Program-made: the position numbers and the translations under genes
Notes under the pieces: generated by a model
Told to the model about the DNA's origin: nothing
What the model saw: only the letters and a program-made list of their open reading frames with translations
Databases searched by the model: none
Shown here: positions 31,277-39,653 of the stretch, piece by piece
Layout: each line of letters opens with the position of its first letter
Position numbering within the stretch: position 1 is the stretch's first letter
IMG/VR virus record: IMGVR_UViG_3300027969_000058
Coordinates: 1 to 64,000 of that record
From: a virus
Direction: 5' to 3' (one strand)
Length of the DNA: 64,000 nucleotides

Positions 31277-32428
31277 TTATTTTTCAACTAAGATGCCTGC
31301 GCTGACTCCGCCGAATCCAAAACTTAATTTGATAAAGTTTGAAGTGTCTTGCTTTTTAATATTATGCAACACAATATCATGCTTTGTCAAGAGGGGATCA
31401 GTAGTTAATGATGTATAAGGTATCCAACCTTCCTGCATACCAACTATTGAGTAGGCAGTTTCAATACCTGCCGATGCTGCCAGTGTATGACCTAACGATC
31501 CTTTTAATCCATAGATTGAAGTTTCGTAAGGCAACTGCTCAAGACTCTTCAGTTCAATATCGTCGCCTACCTTAGTACTGGTTGCATGGCAGTTAAAACT
31601 GTCAATCTTATTTTCAAAAGCGCCAAGATTCTGTAACAAGTATAATCCTGCAGATCCGTCTGGACTCGGAGACGTTAGATTGTAGAAATCGTTGTACAAA
31701 CTTATTTTCTTAATCTTAGCAACATACTTCTGTGCAAAGTCTTCCCGAGTTATGACGTAGCAGACTGCGCCTTCACCTAACGCCATCCCGGATCTGTTTT
31801 TATCAAAAGGCATCACGTTGTCTTTTGTGTATACGCCCATAGAGTTAAAAATAAATGCACTAATAGGAGTTGTAGATTCTACACCTATAACAATAGCAGT
31901 GTCAACAACCCGGGTAATTAGCATACTTTCTGCTATACTGAGTGCAGTTAGGAAACCACTACAAGCCTGAGTAATCATTAAACTGGGGCCGGTTAGTTTC
32001 AATGTTCTACTAACCGTTGTGCAGATAGTACTGGCAGTGCCAATTGCACATAGTTTAGGACTAATTCTCGATTTCTTTTGTTCAAAGGCTTTCCAAATAT
32101 CAAATTTTACATCAGATGAGCCTTCAAGAGTAGTGCCAATAACTGCGGTATTCTTAGGCAACTTTAACCCATGGCATGCACGTAGGGCAGTTAACACAGG
32201 CAACTTAATTTGACGAGTCATGTATAATTCATTAAACCCCAATAACTGTAATTCTTTGTCAATTTCTTCAGTAGTAGCAGGTACATCATATTTGCTTAGG
32301 CCGCTAACTTGCTCTTCGGTATATCTTGAAGAATTTGCAGCATTGCCTTTTTTGTAGTTAGCTACTGAATCTGTTAAATTTAATCCATTAGCGTCGATGA
32401 TATCGAGTGCGTTAATAATTATAGTCAT
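31277..32428 (-). CDS. Beta-ketoacyl synthase (KAS I/II type)
   Basis: 383 residues. Nucleophile Cys in TQACSGFL (C156), active-site CHATSTKVGDD (first His) and LGHTLAASAG (second His) form the Cys-His-His set of decarboxylating KAS enzymes. Condenses malonyl- and acyl-carrier units in fatty-acid or polyketide assembly. No acyl-carrier protein or other FAS subunit is visible in the window, so it must rely on the host or on genes outside. Sits 7 bp from an unknown gene and next to a PP-loop enzyme. Confidence 0.88.
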   Translation of the reverse strand: MTIIINALDIIDANGLNLTDSVANYKKGNAANSSRYTEEQVSGLSKYDVPATTEEIDKELQLLGFNELYMTRQIKLPVLTALRACHGLKLPKNTAVIGTTLEGSSDVKFDIWKAFEQKKSRISPKLCAIGTASTICTTVSRTLKLTGPSLMITQACSGFLTALSIAESMLITRVVDTAIVIGVESTTPISAFIFNSMGVYTKDNVMPFDKNRSGMALGEGAVCYVITREDFAQKYVAKIKKISLYNDFYNLTSPSPDGSAGLYLLQNLGAFENKIDSFNCHATSTKVGDDIELKSLEQLPYETSIYGLKGSLGHTLAASAGIETAYSIVGMQEGWIPYTSLTTDPLLTKHDIVLHNIKKQDTSNFIKLSFGFGGVSAGILVEK

Positions 32429-32435
32429 AGTAATA

Positions 32436-33029
32436 TTAGTTAGGAATGCCCACAGATTGCTTAATAGTATTCATAGTTTGAATAGGGTCGGTTGAAAGTT
32501 TAATTTTTCTACTCCACTTGTTCCATTGTATTTCTGATGCAAGTAGGAAGTGATTATATGTGCCAGTTTTGATTTCGTACTCAGCAATGGCAATCGGTAA
32601 ATCATCGGCAGTATCAACCAAACTGTTTAACAGTTCGCCCACTTCTCCAGTTTCTTTATACTTGTCAATTTCTTTACGATACATTGGCACAAGGTCAACA
32701 CGACCAAACATATTAGTTGCACGTACAAATCGCATACCTGCTACAATTCGAGAAAATTGCTCAAGACATTCTGCTCGGTCACTTAGCAATTTAATTTTAG
32801 ATTTAGCGTCATCTGAAAGATCTGATTGAGCCGACTTAAATTGTCTTGTAATTTTAAGTTCCCACATGTGTATGTTTTCTTCAAATCCTGGTGGAAACAT
32901 TTTCCTTGACATAATCTGCCACGAAAATTCTTCTAACTCAGCAGGGCAAGTCAGTGCTGTGTAATCAGCTATCCTTGCTACCCTGCCAGTGTCTATGTCT
33001 ACATAGACTATCTGCATATCTGTTGCCAT
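32436..33029 (-). CDS. Unrecognised protein between KAS and PP-loop genes
   Basis: 197 residues, start ATG at 33029 directly abuts the PP-loop stop (33030), so the three genes form one operon. Helical and acidic; the middle (FSRIVAGMRFVRATNMFGRVDLVPMYRKE) has no family signature I recognise. Could be an acyl-binding or adaptor protein. Confidence 0.65.
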   Translation of the reverse strand: MATDMQIVYVDIDTGRVARIADYTALTCPAELEEFSWQIMSRKMFPPGFEENIHMWELKITRQFKSAQSDLSDDAKSKIKLLSDRAECLEQFSRIVAGMRFVRATNMFGRVDLVPMYRKEIDKYKETGEVGELLNSLVDTADDLPIAIAEYEIKTGTYNHFLLASEIQWNKWSRKIKLSTDPIQTMNTIKQSVGIPN

Positions 33030-34055
33030 TTAATTTTCCTTCATTCTTTCTATTGTTTGATCTTTATTTAAAAAATTCCATTCTTCATCAATTGCCCAAT
33101 TAAAATCATTGCTGATGAATAAATTTTGCAAACTGGGTAATTTTAATTTATTCATGAACGATTGATCTTTAGTGTAGTCTACTACATATTCTTTTGCAAT
33201 GTACTTATAGCTGTGCCACGAAGTTTTAATTTTTTTATCGTGATTATGTATGCTCCAAACTTGGAAATCCGCAGTATCAAAAAAATGCAATAATTTGTGC
33301 TGCCATTTACCGGGATTAGTCCACGACTTGCTTGCAAATATTCTTAATTGCACATGTTGCCATTTTTGCGTAATATTTAACCACCAGCAAAAATCAAATA
33401 CGGTTTTAATTTTAAAAGGAGCTTCATCGACTATGGGTCTATGTTTATCAAAGTATTCGAGCGCAGTAGCACGGTCAATTGCGGAGTACATCTTTGGTGC
33501 GCCAGTTTCATAATCTTCAAATAGTATTTCTTCGCCTTGCTTGGCTGTACTGATTGGAACATCGGATCCTAAAATTTGATCACCTAATTCACCGGTTACT
33601 ACATGCCCAGATGCTAACAATGGTTCTATTTTATCCGTGCTTATTTCAATTTTAAATTTTTTTGCAATAACTATAAAGAAGTTTTTGTTTTCTTTAATAC
33701 TATCGTTGTTACACAGTACAGTTACTCTTTCTAAATCAGCAGTAGGCCAGGTCCTAAGGATTGCAGTAATTACAACCGTGCTGTCTATTCCTCCGCTCCA
33801 CATAACATATAACTTACCGGGCAATTTTAGTAATTCCATTGCTCGTTCGTCACATGCTGTTGCAAACGTTTTGTTATGGTTTGGTATTTTTAATATATCA
33901 GAGATTGGGGACGACAGGCATTTAAAATGAAATGCATCAGGTTTGTAATTTAATCTACTAACTCCTGTGAATAATGGGAAGACTGGCATATGCCCTTTCG
34001 GTAACATGCCAGGTAGTTCAACAGGATTAAGATATAGTAATAACTTAGTCGTCAT
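33030..34055 (-). CDS. PP-loop ATPase (asparagine-synthase-like)
   Basis: 341 residues. SGGIDST in LYVMWSGGIDSTVVITAIL is the pyrophosphate loop, and VTGELGDQILGSD recalls the asparagine-synthase region that orients ATP. No glutaminase domain. With the KAS and the unknown protein it may make an amide or adenylated acyl product. Similar to 881-1792 in fold but not closely in sequence. Confidence 0.75.
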   Translation of the reverse strand: MTTKLLLYLNPVELPGMLPKGHMPVFPLFTGVSRLNYKPDAFHFKCLSSPISDILKIPNHNKTFATACDERAMELLKLPGKLYVMWSGGIDSTVVITAILRTWPTADLERVTVLCNNDSIKENKNFFIVIAKKFKIEISTDKIEPLLASGHVVTGELGDQILGSDVPISTAKQGEEILFEDYETGAPKMYSAIDRATALEYFDKHRPIVDEAPFKIKTVFDFCWWLNITQKWQHVQLRIFASKSWTNPGKWQHKLLHFFDTADFQVWSIHNHDKKIKTSWHSYKYIAKEYVVDYTKDQSFMNKLKLPSLQNLFISNDFNWAIDEEWNFLNKDQTIERMKEN

Positions 34056-34107
34056 ACTAATAGTTATCTTATTAACTATTCAGTACCTTATTAACTGAAT
34101 TACTGCC

Positions 34108-34134
34108 AAAAAAATAGACCCCGAAGGGTCTATG
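34108..34134 (-). terminator. Rho-independent terminator of tmRNA
   Basis: ATAGACCC-TTCG-GGGTCTAT followed by T7 on the minus strand, after the tmRNA tag region. Confidence 0.9.
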
Positions 34135-34372
34135 GTTGTTTATTTTACAAGGTAAGTCCTACCCCGGAGTTGCAGTTTCTTAGGCTGCTAATTCAAAACC
34201 TTCGTTATTGCTTGCGAAAACATTAACGTTGGTTTCAAAATACTCGAATGTATTTGCTGTTGCATTTACTTTGATTTGCTTGATTTAGAGTCATCGCCTA
34301 CTCAGTTGCCGTCTCTAACTATTTGCCCAATCGATTACCAGAGCAGGCCCAACTAAGTAGTCTCGCACCAAC

Positions 34373-34446
34373 TGGTGGATATAGCGAGAATCGACCTCGC
34401 ATTTTATAGATTCGGAATCCATCTGTCCTACTTGGACGATATACCC
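34373..34446 (-). tRNA. tRNA-Arg(CCG), inside the permuted tmRNA spacer
   Basis: Anticodon loop TTCCGAA in stem ATGGA/TCTAT, acceptor GGGTATA/TATATCC, T loop GTCGATT, encoded CCA. Lies between the two tmRNA halves, so its processing could also help open the tmRNA precursor. Confidence 0.85.
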
Positions 34447-34527
34447 GACACTACTTAGGTGGACCTGGCGAGATTCGAACTCGCGTCTTGAACACATCCT
34501 TTTTGAAGGGATTACAACTATACGCTT

Positions 34528-34556
34528 ATTATAGCGCATTGTATTTAGCGTGTCAA
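34528..34556 (-). promoter_or_regulatory. Sigma70 promoter TTGACA-17-TATAAT (tmRNA)
   Basis: -35 TTGACA at 34551-34556, -10 TATAAT at 34528-34533; perfect consensus. Start near 34521. Confidence 0.92.
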
Positions 34557-34557
34557 C

Positions 34558-35199
34558 TTATTGTTTTGTCAAAAGCTGGACAAAGTCTAACAGTAGTTCG
34601 TGATGTTGACCAAGATGATACTTGCCCTGCATCCAGCTATAGCCGTCATACCAAAACTGTTCGCTTTCAGGATGAGCACCTATTAAGCCTATACGGTTCT
34701 GTATAATAGCCATTGGGTCATCATTAGCATACTTGGCAATGGTGTCATAGTAGCCTGCGCCTGTAAAAGCACAACCGTCATACCAGAACATGGTCATTGG
34801 TTTGCCTAACCATTCTATCTTTATGTTCTTAGCATGTGGTCTGCGGGTATCTGTATTTGGTTGTGTAATATACTGTACTGCATCTACACCTTCTAATATA
34901 TCAAAGTAGTGTTTGCCTGCCCAATAGGCGCCCATACATATGCCAAGGTAATAGCCGCCATCAGCTATAAACTGTTTAATGCGTTCGCCACTGTATTTAA
35001 ATGCTCGATCAAAGCTACCAGCGTCGCCAAAGCCGCCAGGAACTGCTACAATGTCTACATCATCAAAAAAACCGTCTTCTAACTCGTTGATACCAAAGAT
35101 TTTAAAATTATAATGGTCCCTAAGAGCTCGGATAATACCATTGCCTGACTGTACTGAACATTTCGGATCATACAAAAACAGGGCAATAGTAGGTTTCAT
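34558..35199 (-). CDS. Class I glutamine amidotransferase-like (BPL_N type)
   Basis: 213 residues. Nucleophile elbow GICMGAYWAG, opening VPGGFGDAG, and GAHPESEQ near the end. This is the GAT1/biotin-ligase-N-like fold. Last gene of the acidic amino-acid operon, so it may hydrolyse glutamine or act in amino-acid metabolism; no transferase partner is obvious. Confidence 0.72.
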   Translation of the reverse strand: MKPTIALFLYDPKCSVQSGNGIIRALRDHYNFKIFGINELEDGFFDDVDIVAVPGGFGDAGSFDRAFKYSGERIKQFIADGGYYLGICMGAYWAGKHYFDILEGVDAVQYITQPNTDTRRPHAKNIKIEWLGKPMTMFWYDGCAFTGAGYYDTIAKYANDDPMAIIQNRIGLIGAHPESEQFWYDGYSWMQGKYHLGQHHELLLDFVQLLTKQ

Positions 35200-35200
35200 A

Positions 35201-35344
35201 CTACTTGGTTAGTAGCTTAAACAATGCAAGTTCTCTTGCATCTTCCTTTGCGCTTAACGCAACTTCTTCTGCGCTTGGTGTCCAGGCTGATACACAAGCT
35301 GATGCAAATACTGCAACGACAAATATAAATGATGTTAATTTCAT
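35201..35344 (-). CDS. Small exported protein, 47 residues
   Basis: Starts MKLTSFIFVVAVFASACVSA, a signal peptide with a Cys at the cleavage site (lipobox-like ASAC, not perfect). The tail has EEVALSAKEDARELALFKLL. One base from the racemase stop region and overlapping its neighbour junction. Could be a lipoprotein partner of the transport module. Confidence 0.6.
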   Translation of the reverse strand: MKLTSFIFVVAVFASACVSAWTPSAEEVALSAKEDARELALFKLLTK

Positions 35345-35345
35345 A

Positions 35346-36047
35346 TTAACTCCTTTTGAATTGTTTGATAGCAGATTTAACTAAACTATCAATGCTATTT
35401 ATTAGTGGGATATTACCCTGCTGAGATTCTCTCACTGCTAACGGTATCTCTGTACAGCCTAACACAACTGCGGTTGCTCCGCGAGTAATTAGACTATCTA
35501 CTACAGACATCAACATTGCGTGTGATTTAATCATGTCACCTGCTTTGACTAAATCTATAGCAGGCTGTACCAATGTATCCATTTCTTCTTTAGTGGGTAC
35601 TATACAATCCCAACCTTGTTTATTAAGTTTGTATTGATACAATCCTAACTCAATAGTTGCCTGTGTGCCCATTAGTCCAACTGTAGAATTTGTTACATTT
35701 ACATCTCTTAATGCATCAGCAACGCTGTCTACAATGTGTATGATAGTAACTCGAGGATTTTGTCTAACTAATTCACTATACCAAAAATGTGCGGTATTAC
35801 ATGGAATAACAATTAAGTTGCAACCTGCAGAAAATAGCCCCTTAATTCCAGCTAATAGATAAGGTAACGGCTTGTCATCTTTATTAAGTAAACTTGTGCT
35901 GCGATCTGGAACAATAGGGTCACTCCATAACACAAAAGGTATGTGGTCTTGGTCACAGGTAGCAGGAGTTTGTTGGATCAATCTAACAACATACTCGGCA
36001 CTGGCAGCAGGACCCATTCCGCCAAGTATGCCTAATCGTTTAGTCAT
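35346..36047 (-). CDS. Aspartate/glutamate racemase
   Basis: 233 residues from MTKRLGILGG. Catalytic Cys pair in PCNTAH (Cys 83) and GCTEIP near 195, as in RacD/MurI-type racemases. Interconverts L- and D-aspartate or glutamate. In an operon with an acidic-amino-acid symporter and a solute-binding protein, so the substrate is probably Asp or Glu. An upstream ATG would add 27 residues but overlaps the next gene. Confidence 0.88.
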   Translation of the reverse strand: MTKRLGILGGMGPAASAEYVVRLIQQTPATCDQDHIPFVLWSDPIVPDRSTSLLNKDDKPLPYLLAGIKGLFSAGCNLIVIPCNTAHFWYSELVRQNPRVTIIHIVDSVADALRDVNVTNSTVGLMGTQATIELGLYQYKLNKQGWDCIVPTKEEMDTLVQPAIDLVKAGDMIKSHAMLMSVVDSLITRGATAVVLGCTEIPLAVRESQQGNIPLINSIDSLVKSAIKQFKRS

Positions 36048-36099
36048 AATACAATCAATATGATTATTAAAATACCAACGGCTATGACTGTAGGGAGTC

Positions 36100-36702
36100 T
36101 CATTTTTTGAATAACAATGATGAAGCAATGATCAGTGCTGTTTGTGCGGCTTCTACATCAGTGGGCTGTTCTTTCCACCCTACACTAATTTGTCCAATGA
36201 ATACACCAGGTTCTGCCGGCACACTAATACGACACATATAGTTAACACCATTGTCTTTGTAGGTAAACCCAATAAGACTCTGTGGTTTTGTATACGGACT
36301 ACAGGGAATTTTACCAGACATTAGGCCAATGACATCATTGTTGTTATCGTAGTTTTTACTAAACAACCCAACATCTAAGCCATTGTGGTCTTTTATCTTC
36401 CCACCATTGCGTGTGGCCAAGAACGCAATTTTTCTTGTATTTGATAGAGTGTTAACTTCCATGATAGACACAAGTTCTATGTCTGTATGTTTTATTAGAA
36501 AGTTGTATGCTTCTTCATATTTGCCATTCATCTTTGGCATGGCTTGTTGAGCACGGTAGCTGGCCATAAAGGCATCTTTTTCGCTGTAGGCTACCCATCC
36601 TAAAAAAGTGAATAGGCAAAGGAATACAACAGTGAATAGGCGAAATGGACTTTCGCCTATATAAGTCAGTAACCCAAAGAAAAAATCTTTAAGTTTGTCC
36701 AT
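36100..36702 (-). CDS. Membrane-anchored periplasmic-type domain protein
   Basis: 200 residues. One membrane helix (FRLFTVVFLCLFTFLGWVAY, about 21-40), then a globular domain. VYxxxxNxTRKIAFLATRNGG and GFTYKDNGVNYMCRISV may form a sensor-like fold. Overlaps the symporter stop by 14 bp. Might modulate the transporter. No family recognised. Confidence 0.6.
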   Translation of the reverse strand: MDKLKDFFFGLLTYIGESPFRLFTVVFLCLFTFLGWVAYSEKDAFMASYRAQQAMPKMNGKYEEAYNFLIKHTDIELVSIMEVNTLSNTRKIAFLATRNGGKIKDHNGLDVGLFSKNYDNNNDVIGLMSGKIPCSPYTKPQSLIGFTYKDNGVNYMCRISVPAEPGVFIGQISVGWKEQPTDVEAAQTALIIASSLLFKK

Positions 36703-37963
36703 CCGCAGTTACCTCTTTATCGCAGACAAATGCTGTAACTGCTACGTTGCCGTGTACGTGACTTGCTGTGCGAATCATATCCATCAATGGGTCAACTGCA
36801 ATTAACAATACCAATACTGCTTCGCTTGGTAATTTTAACAAATCACAGACAACTGCCACTGTGGCAACTGTGAGAATACCTGTTGTACCTGCTGATGCTA
36901 AACCTGCTAAGATACTGCCAAACAACACCACCAACAATCCAGTAACTCCCATAGGTGCACCGTAGATGTTGGCAATAAACACTGTGGCAATTGCGTAATA
37001 AACAATACTGCCAATGCGGTTAACTGTGAAACTTAGTGGCACAGTTAATTCTACACCAGTTCTTTCAAACTTTAACTTGTGTAGTGCTTCTTGTGCGTAT
37101 GGGATACAGGCTAAACTACTGCGTGAACTAATAGCAACAATCAGCGTTTCCTTAGTTTCTTTAATAACAGTCATTAGGCTCAGGCCCGAACGTTGCCAAA
37201 TAACAATAGTACCAGCAATGATAACCAGTAATCCACCAATGGCCTGTTGCATGATAAACTCAACCATGGTCAAGAAAATACCAACACCCACTTTACCAAC
37301 TTGGCTACTGATCATTGCTAACAGTGCAAACGGTAGAAAATAGTTTAAGAACTTAAAAATACTGATACTGGCCTGTTGAACGCTTTTCAACATGTCCACT
37401 AATATTTCCTGTCCTGTACTTTTAATGTTGCCTAAAGCAATACCAAAGATTAAACAGAAGATAACAATCTTCAAACTTTCACCAGCGGCTAATGTATTAA
37501 AGATATTTTCTGGAATAAACTTCTGTGCCATTTGCATTGGGTCAACGTGCGGTGTAACGGGCATCGGTTCTTTTAATGTAATGTTAAGATCACTTCCAGA
37601 TTCTTTGTCGTTAACAATTGAACCAAGCTGTGCTTGTTTTGCAGGAGTCATTTCGCTACCAGTCAACGCAACAGTACCAACACCAATAACTGCGGCGAGG
37701 AACATACTGCCAACAAAGCCAATGATAATTTTGCGTATCATTGCGGCACTGCCTTCTTTTTGTAGTAGACTAATAACACCAACTAAAATAGTTGCAAGTA
37801 AGAAAGGTATTACCACAACTTTAAGCAAGCTGATGTAAATTCCCCCAACACTTTCAAAGTTCATACTTTGTGCAGGTGCATACACTCCTGCCAATACTCC
37901 AAGTATGATTGACCCTAAAATAGTCCACGGACTTGATAAGAAGTTTTTTAAATTAAATTTCAT
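36689..37963 (-). CDS. gltP: Na+/H+:dicarboxylate (glutamate/aspartate) symporter
   Basis: 424 residues, eight or more membrane segments. SSRSSLACIP corresponds to the Ser-rich hairpin before the transport domain, and GLASAGTTGILTVATVAVVCD to the second hairpin and helix of the DAACS family. Imports Glu, Asp or C4-dicarboxylates with sodium or protons. Full-length for the family. Such transporters are rarely seen in phages; sits between the solute-binding protein and the sensor-like gene. Confidence 0.9.
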   Translation of the reverse strand: MKFNLKNFLSSPWTILGSIILGVLAGVYAPAQSMNFESVGGIYISLLKVVVIPFLLATILVGVISLLQKEGSAAMIRKIIIGFVGSMFLAAVIGVGTVALTGSEMTPAKQAQLGSIVNDKESGSDLNITLKEPMPVTPHVDPMQMAQKFIPENIFNTLAAGESLKIVIFCLIFGIALGNIKSTGQEILVDMLKSVQQASISIFKFLNYFLPFALLAMISSQVGKVGVGIFLTMVEFIMQQAIGGLLVIIAGTIVIWQRSGLSLMTVIKETKETLIVAISSRSSLACIPYAQEALHKLKFERTGVELTVPLSFTVNRIGSIVYYAIATVFIANIYGAPMGVTGLLVVLFGSILAGLASAGTTGILTVATVAVVCDLLKLPSEAVLVLLIAVDPLMDMIRTASHVHGNVAVTAFVCDKEVTADGQT

Positions 37964-37975
37964 TTTGTTTCCTAA

Positions 37976-38827
37976 TTATTTCGTTACAGGAGCCGGAGTC
38001 TTTTTCTCAGCTTTGTATCGATCCATTAACTTCTTTGTGTCAATGTTACTGTATTCAGTTCTAATAACATAGTTAACTATGCTGAGTAGTTGTACTGAAT
38101 TAACATTTGCAGCCACAGCAATGTTATCAATGGAGTCGGAGATAGTCACTGTTTTGGTAGTGATTGCTGCCTCGGGCTTTTCAAATGAAATTTTCTTAAT
38201 TTCAAACTCATCTCTATAGCCAGCGGCAATTGCGCCGTTGGTTACATTATTGATAATTGTATCCCAACTATCTTCGGGAGTATATACAGCTTTGGGGAAA
38301 TTTGCACGGGCAAATGTATCATAACTTGAATTACGGACAAAAGATATCTTTCCGTTAAATGTTCTAATCACTTCATACACTTCTCGACCTTGTGAATTTT
38401 GACTCAACCAAAGACGATTAATAATCATTGCTTGTTTAAGTTTGATATAGGGATCGCTAAATCTAACAACTTGTAAACGTGGACCAGTTACAGATAATTT
38501 GCTCACAGCAAGATCTGCACGGCCGTCACGAACCTGTTCTACAACTTCGGCGAAACTCTCTGCGTCTCGTCTAAACTGTACAGGGACTCCGATAATTACA
38601 CCAATTCGGCGTGCAATTTCAACGTCAAGTCCTCGAATGTCGTCACCTTCACCACTGAAGAATGGAGGAACGTCTTTTTTAGTCATAGCAATGATTAAGA
38701 CGTTTTTCTTCTTAATTGCTGCAATGTCTGTGGGTAGTGGTACGGTTGAACCAGCCAGTTGGGCAACAGCGTGTGCTGAAGTAAGGCCGGTAACCAGTAC
38801 AAAGAGTAATGTGAGTAGTTTTTTCAT
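37976..38827 (-). CDS. Periplasmic amino-acid-binding protein, SBP family 3
   Basis: 283 residues. Signal peptide MKKLLTLLFVLVTGLTSAHA (cleaved near A21), then the type 3 layout: PPFFSGEGDDIRGLDVEIARRIG, RDGRADLAVSKLSVTGPRLQVVRFSDPYI. Binds amino acids. No ABC permease or ATPase is next to it; it is paired with a symporter, so its role may be in sensing or feeding the symporter. Confidence 0.88.
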   Translation of the reverse strand: MKKLLTLLFVLVTGLTSAHAVAQLAGSTVPLPTDIAAIKKKNVLIIAMTKKDVPPFFSGEGDDIRGLDVEIARRIGVIIGVPVQFRRDAESFAEVVEQVRDGRADLAVSKLSVTGPRLQVVRFSDPYIKLKQAMIINRLWLSQNSQGREVYEVIRTFNGKISFVRNSSYDTFARANFPKAVYTPEDSWDTIINNVTNGAIAAGYRDEFEIKKISFEKPEAAITTKTVTISDSIDNIAVAANVNSVQLLSIVNYVIRTEYSNIDTKKLMDRYKAEKKTPAPVTK

Positions 38828-38888
38828 AGTAAGTTATTTATACTATAAAATCAAAGACTTATTTACAAATAGATTACGTGTAGCTGAA

Positions 38889-39488
38889 TTACTTGTTTGC
38901 TAATGGGTTATCTATAGCCTGTTTGATTTTCATATCAACTTCTGCTCTTAATGCTCTAATTTCAGATTGTTGTTCTTTTTGGTTCTTAACAAGTTCGCGA
39001 TTAATGTCTTTTAGTGTGGCATCAACATCACGCTTAATTTCCTTCACAGTTCCATCAACATCACGCTTGATTTCCTTCATGCCTGAATCAGTTAAACGTT
39101 GATCTGTCTTGCTTGAACGCTCAACATTTTCAACCACGCCCTCTAATCTACGAACATCGCCCTTTAAATCTATCTTGATGGTATCAGTATATTCAACCAT
39201 TTTGCTGGTGTTGGCATCCAACACTTCCATCTTTTTATAGATTTCAGTCAAGTCGGGTGTGACATATTTGGCAATTTTATCCTTCATGCCCATGTAGTCT
39301 TTGTACACTTCAAATACTCCATACAATCCACCCAGTAGTGAACTTACTAAGGTAGCTGCCACCATTAGTTTAGCTGGTGTGAATTCATACCCACCAATGC
39401 TGATGACTGTGTCTTTACTGGCATATTTCTTTACAGCCGCTTCAGCTTCGTCAATCTTTGTATTGACGTCTTTAATTTCTTCTGTCAT
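38889..39488 (-). CDS. Membrane coiled-coil protein
   Basis: 199 residues. A membrane helix near 35-60, then a heptad-like region with the imperfect repeat EIKRDVDGTVKEIKRDV. N-terminal part (KKYASKDTVISIGGYEF) is cytoplasmic or external. Overlaps the end of the 59-residue gene. Looks like a holin-associated or tail-anchored structural protein, unproven. Confidence 0.65.
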   Translation of the reverse strand: MTEEIKDVNTKIDEAEAAVKKYASKDTVISIGGYEFTPAKLMVAATLVSSLLGGLYGVFEVYKDYMGMKDKIAKYVTPDLTEIYKKMEVLDANTSKMVEYTDTIKIDLKGDVRRLEGVVENVERSSKTDQRLTDSGMKEIKRDVDGTVKEIKRDVDATLKDINRELVKNQKEQQSEIRALRAEVDMKIKQAIDNPLANK

Positions 39489-39651
39489 TTTTTGCTCCTA
39501 AATTTTGCTCTGCTAACATCTTGACCCATGCTTTTTTAGCTTCAAGCGTATCTTTAGCATTTTGTACTCGTATACTGCCTCTCGATATAATGCTTGATGA
39601 TGACAATCCTAATCCAATTCCTACAATTAAAAAAGCAATATAATATTCCAT
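39472..39651 (-). CDS. Small membrane protein, 59 residues
   Basis: MEYYIAFLIVGIGLGLSSSS gives one membrane segment, then a charged tail ending LGAKNDRRN. Starts within two bases of the upstream gene's stop and overlaps the next start by 17 bp, so all three are coupled. Possible spanin or holin partner; not proven. Confidence 0.65.
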   Translation of the reverse strand: MEYYIAFLIVGIGLGLSSSSIISRGSIRVQNAKDTLEAKKAWVKMLAEQNLGAKNDRRN

Positions 39652-39653
39652 CG

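Larger units (their letters stand above)
34108..34521 (-). ncRNA. ssrA: Circularly permuted tmRNA (ssrA)
   Basis: Rescues stalled ribosomes and tags their products. Order on the transcript is: 3' acceptor half first (T arm GCGAG-TTCGAAT-CTCGC, 34468-34484; acceptor CAGGTCC, A73, CC), then a spacer, then the 5' half starting GGGCCTG (34344-34350). The two halves form a 7-bp acceptor with G3-T70, the alanine identity pair. The conserved start CTCTGG...ATCGATTGGGC follows. The 27-codon tag reads ATANTFEYFE at its start and NNEGFELAA at its end (34183-34263), then TAA. Spacer arms TAAGTAGT/ACTACTTA surround a tRNA-Arg. Confidence 0.92.
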
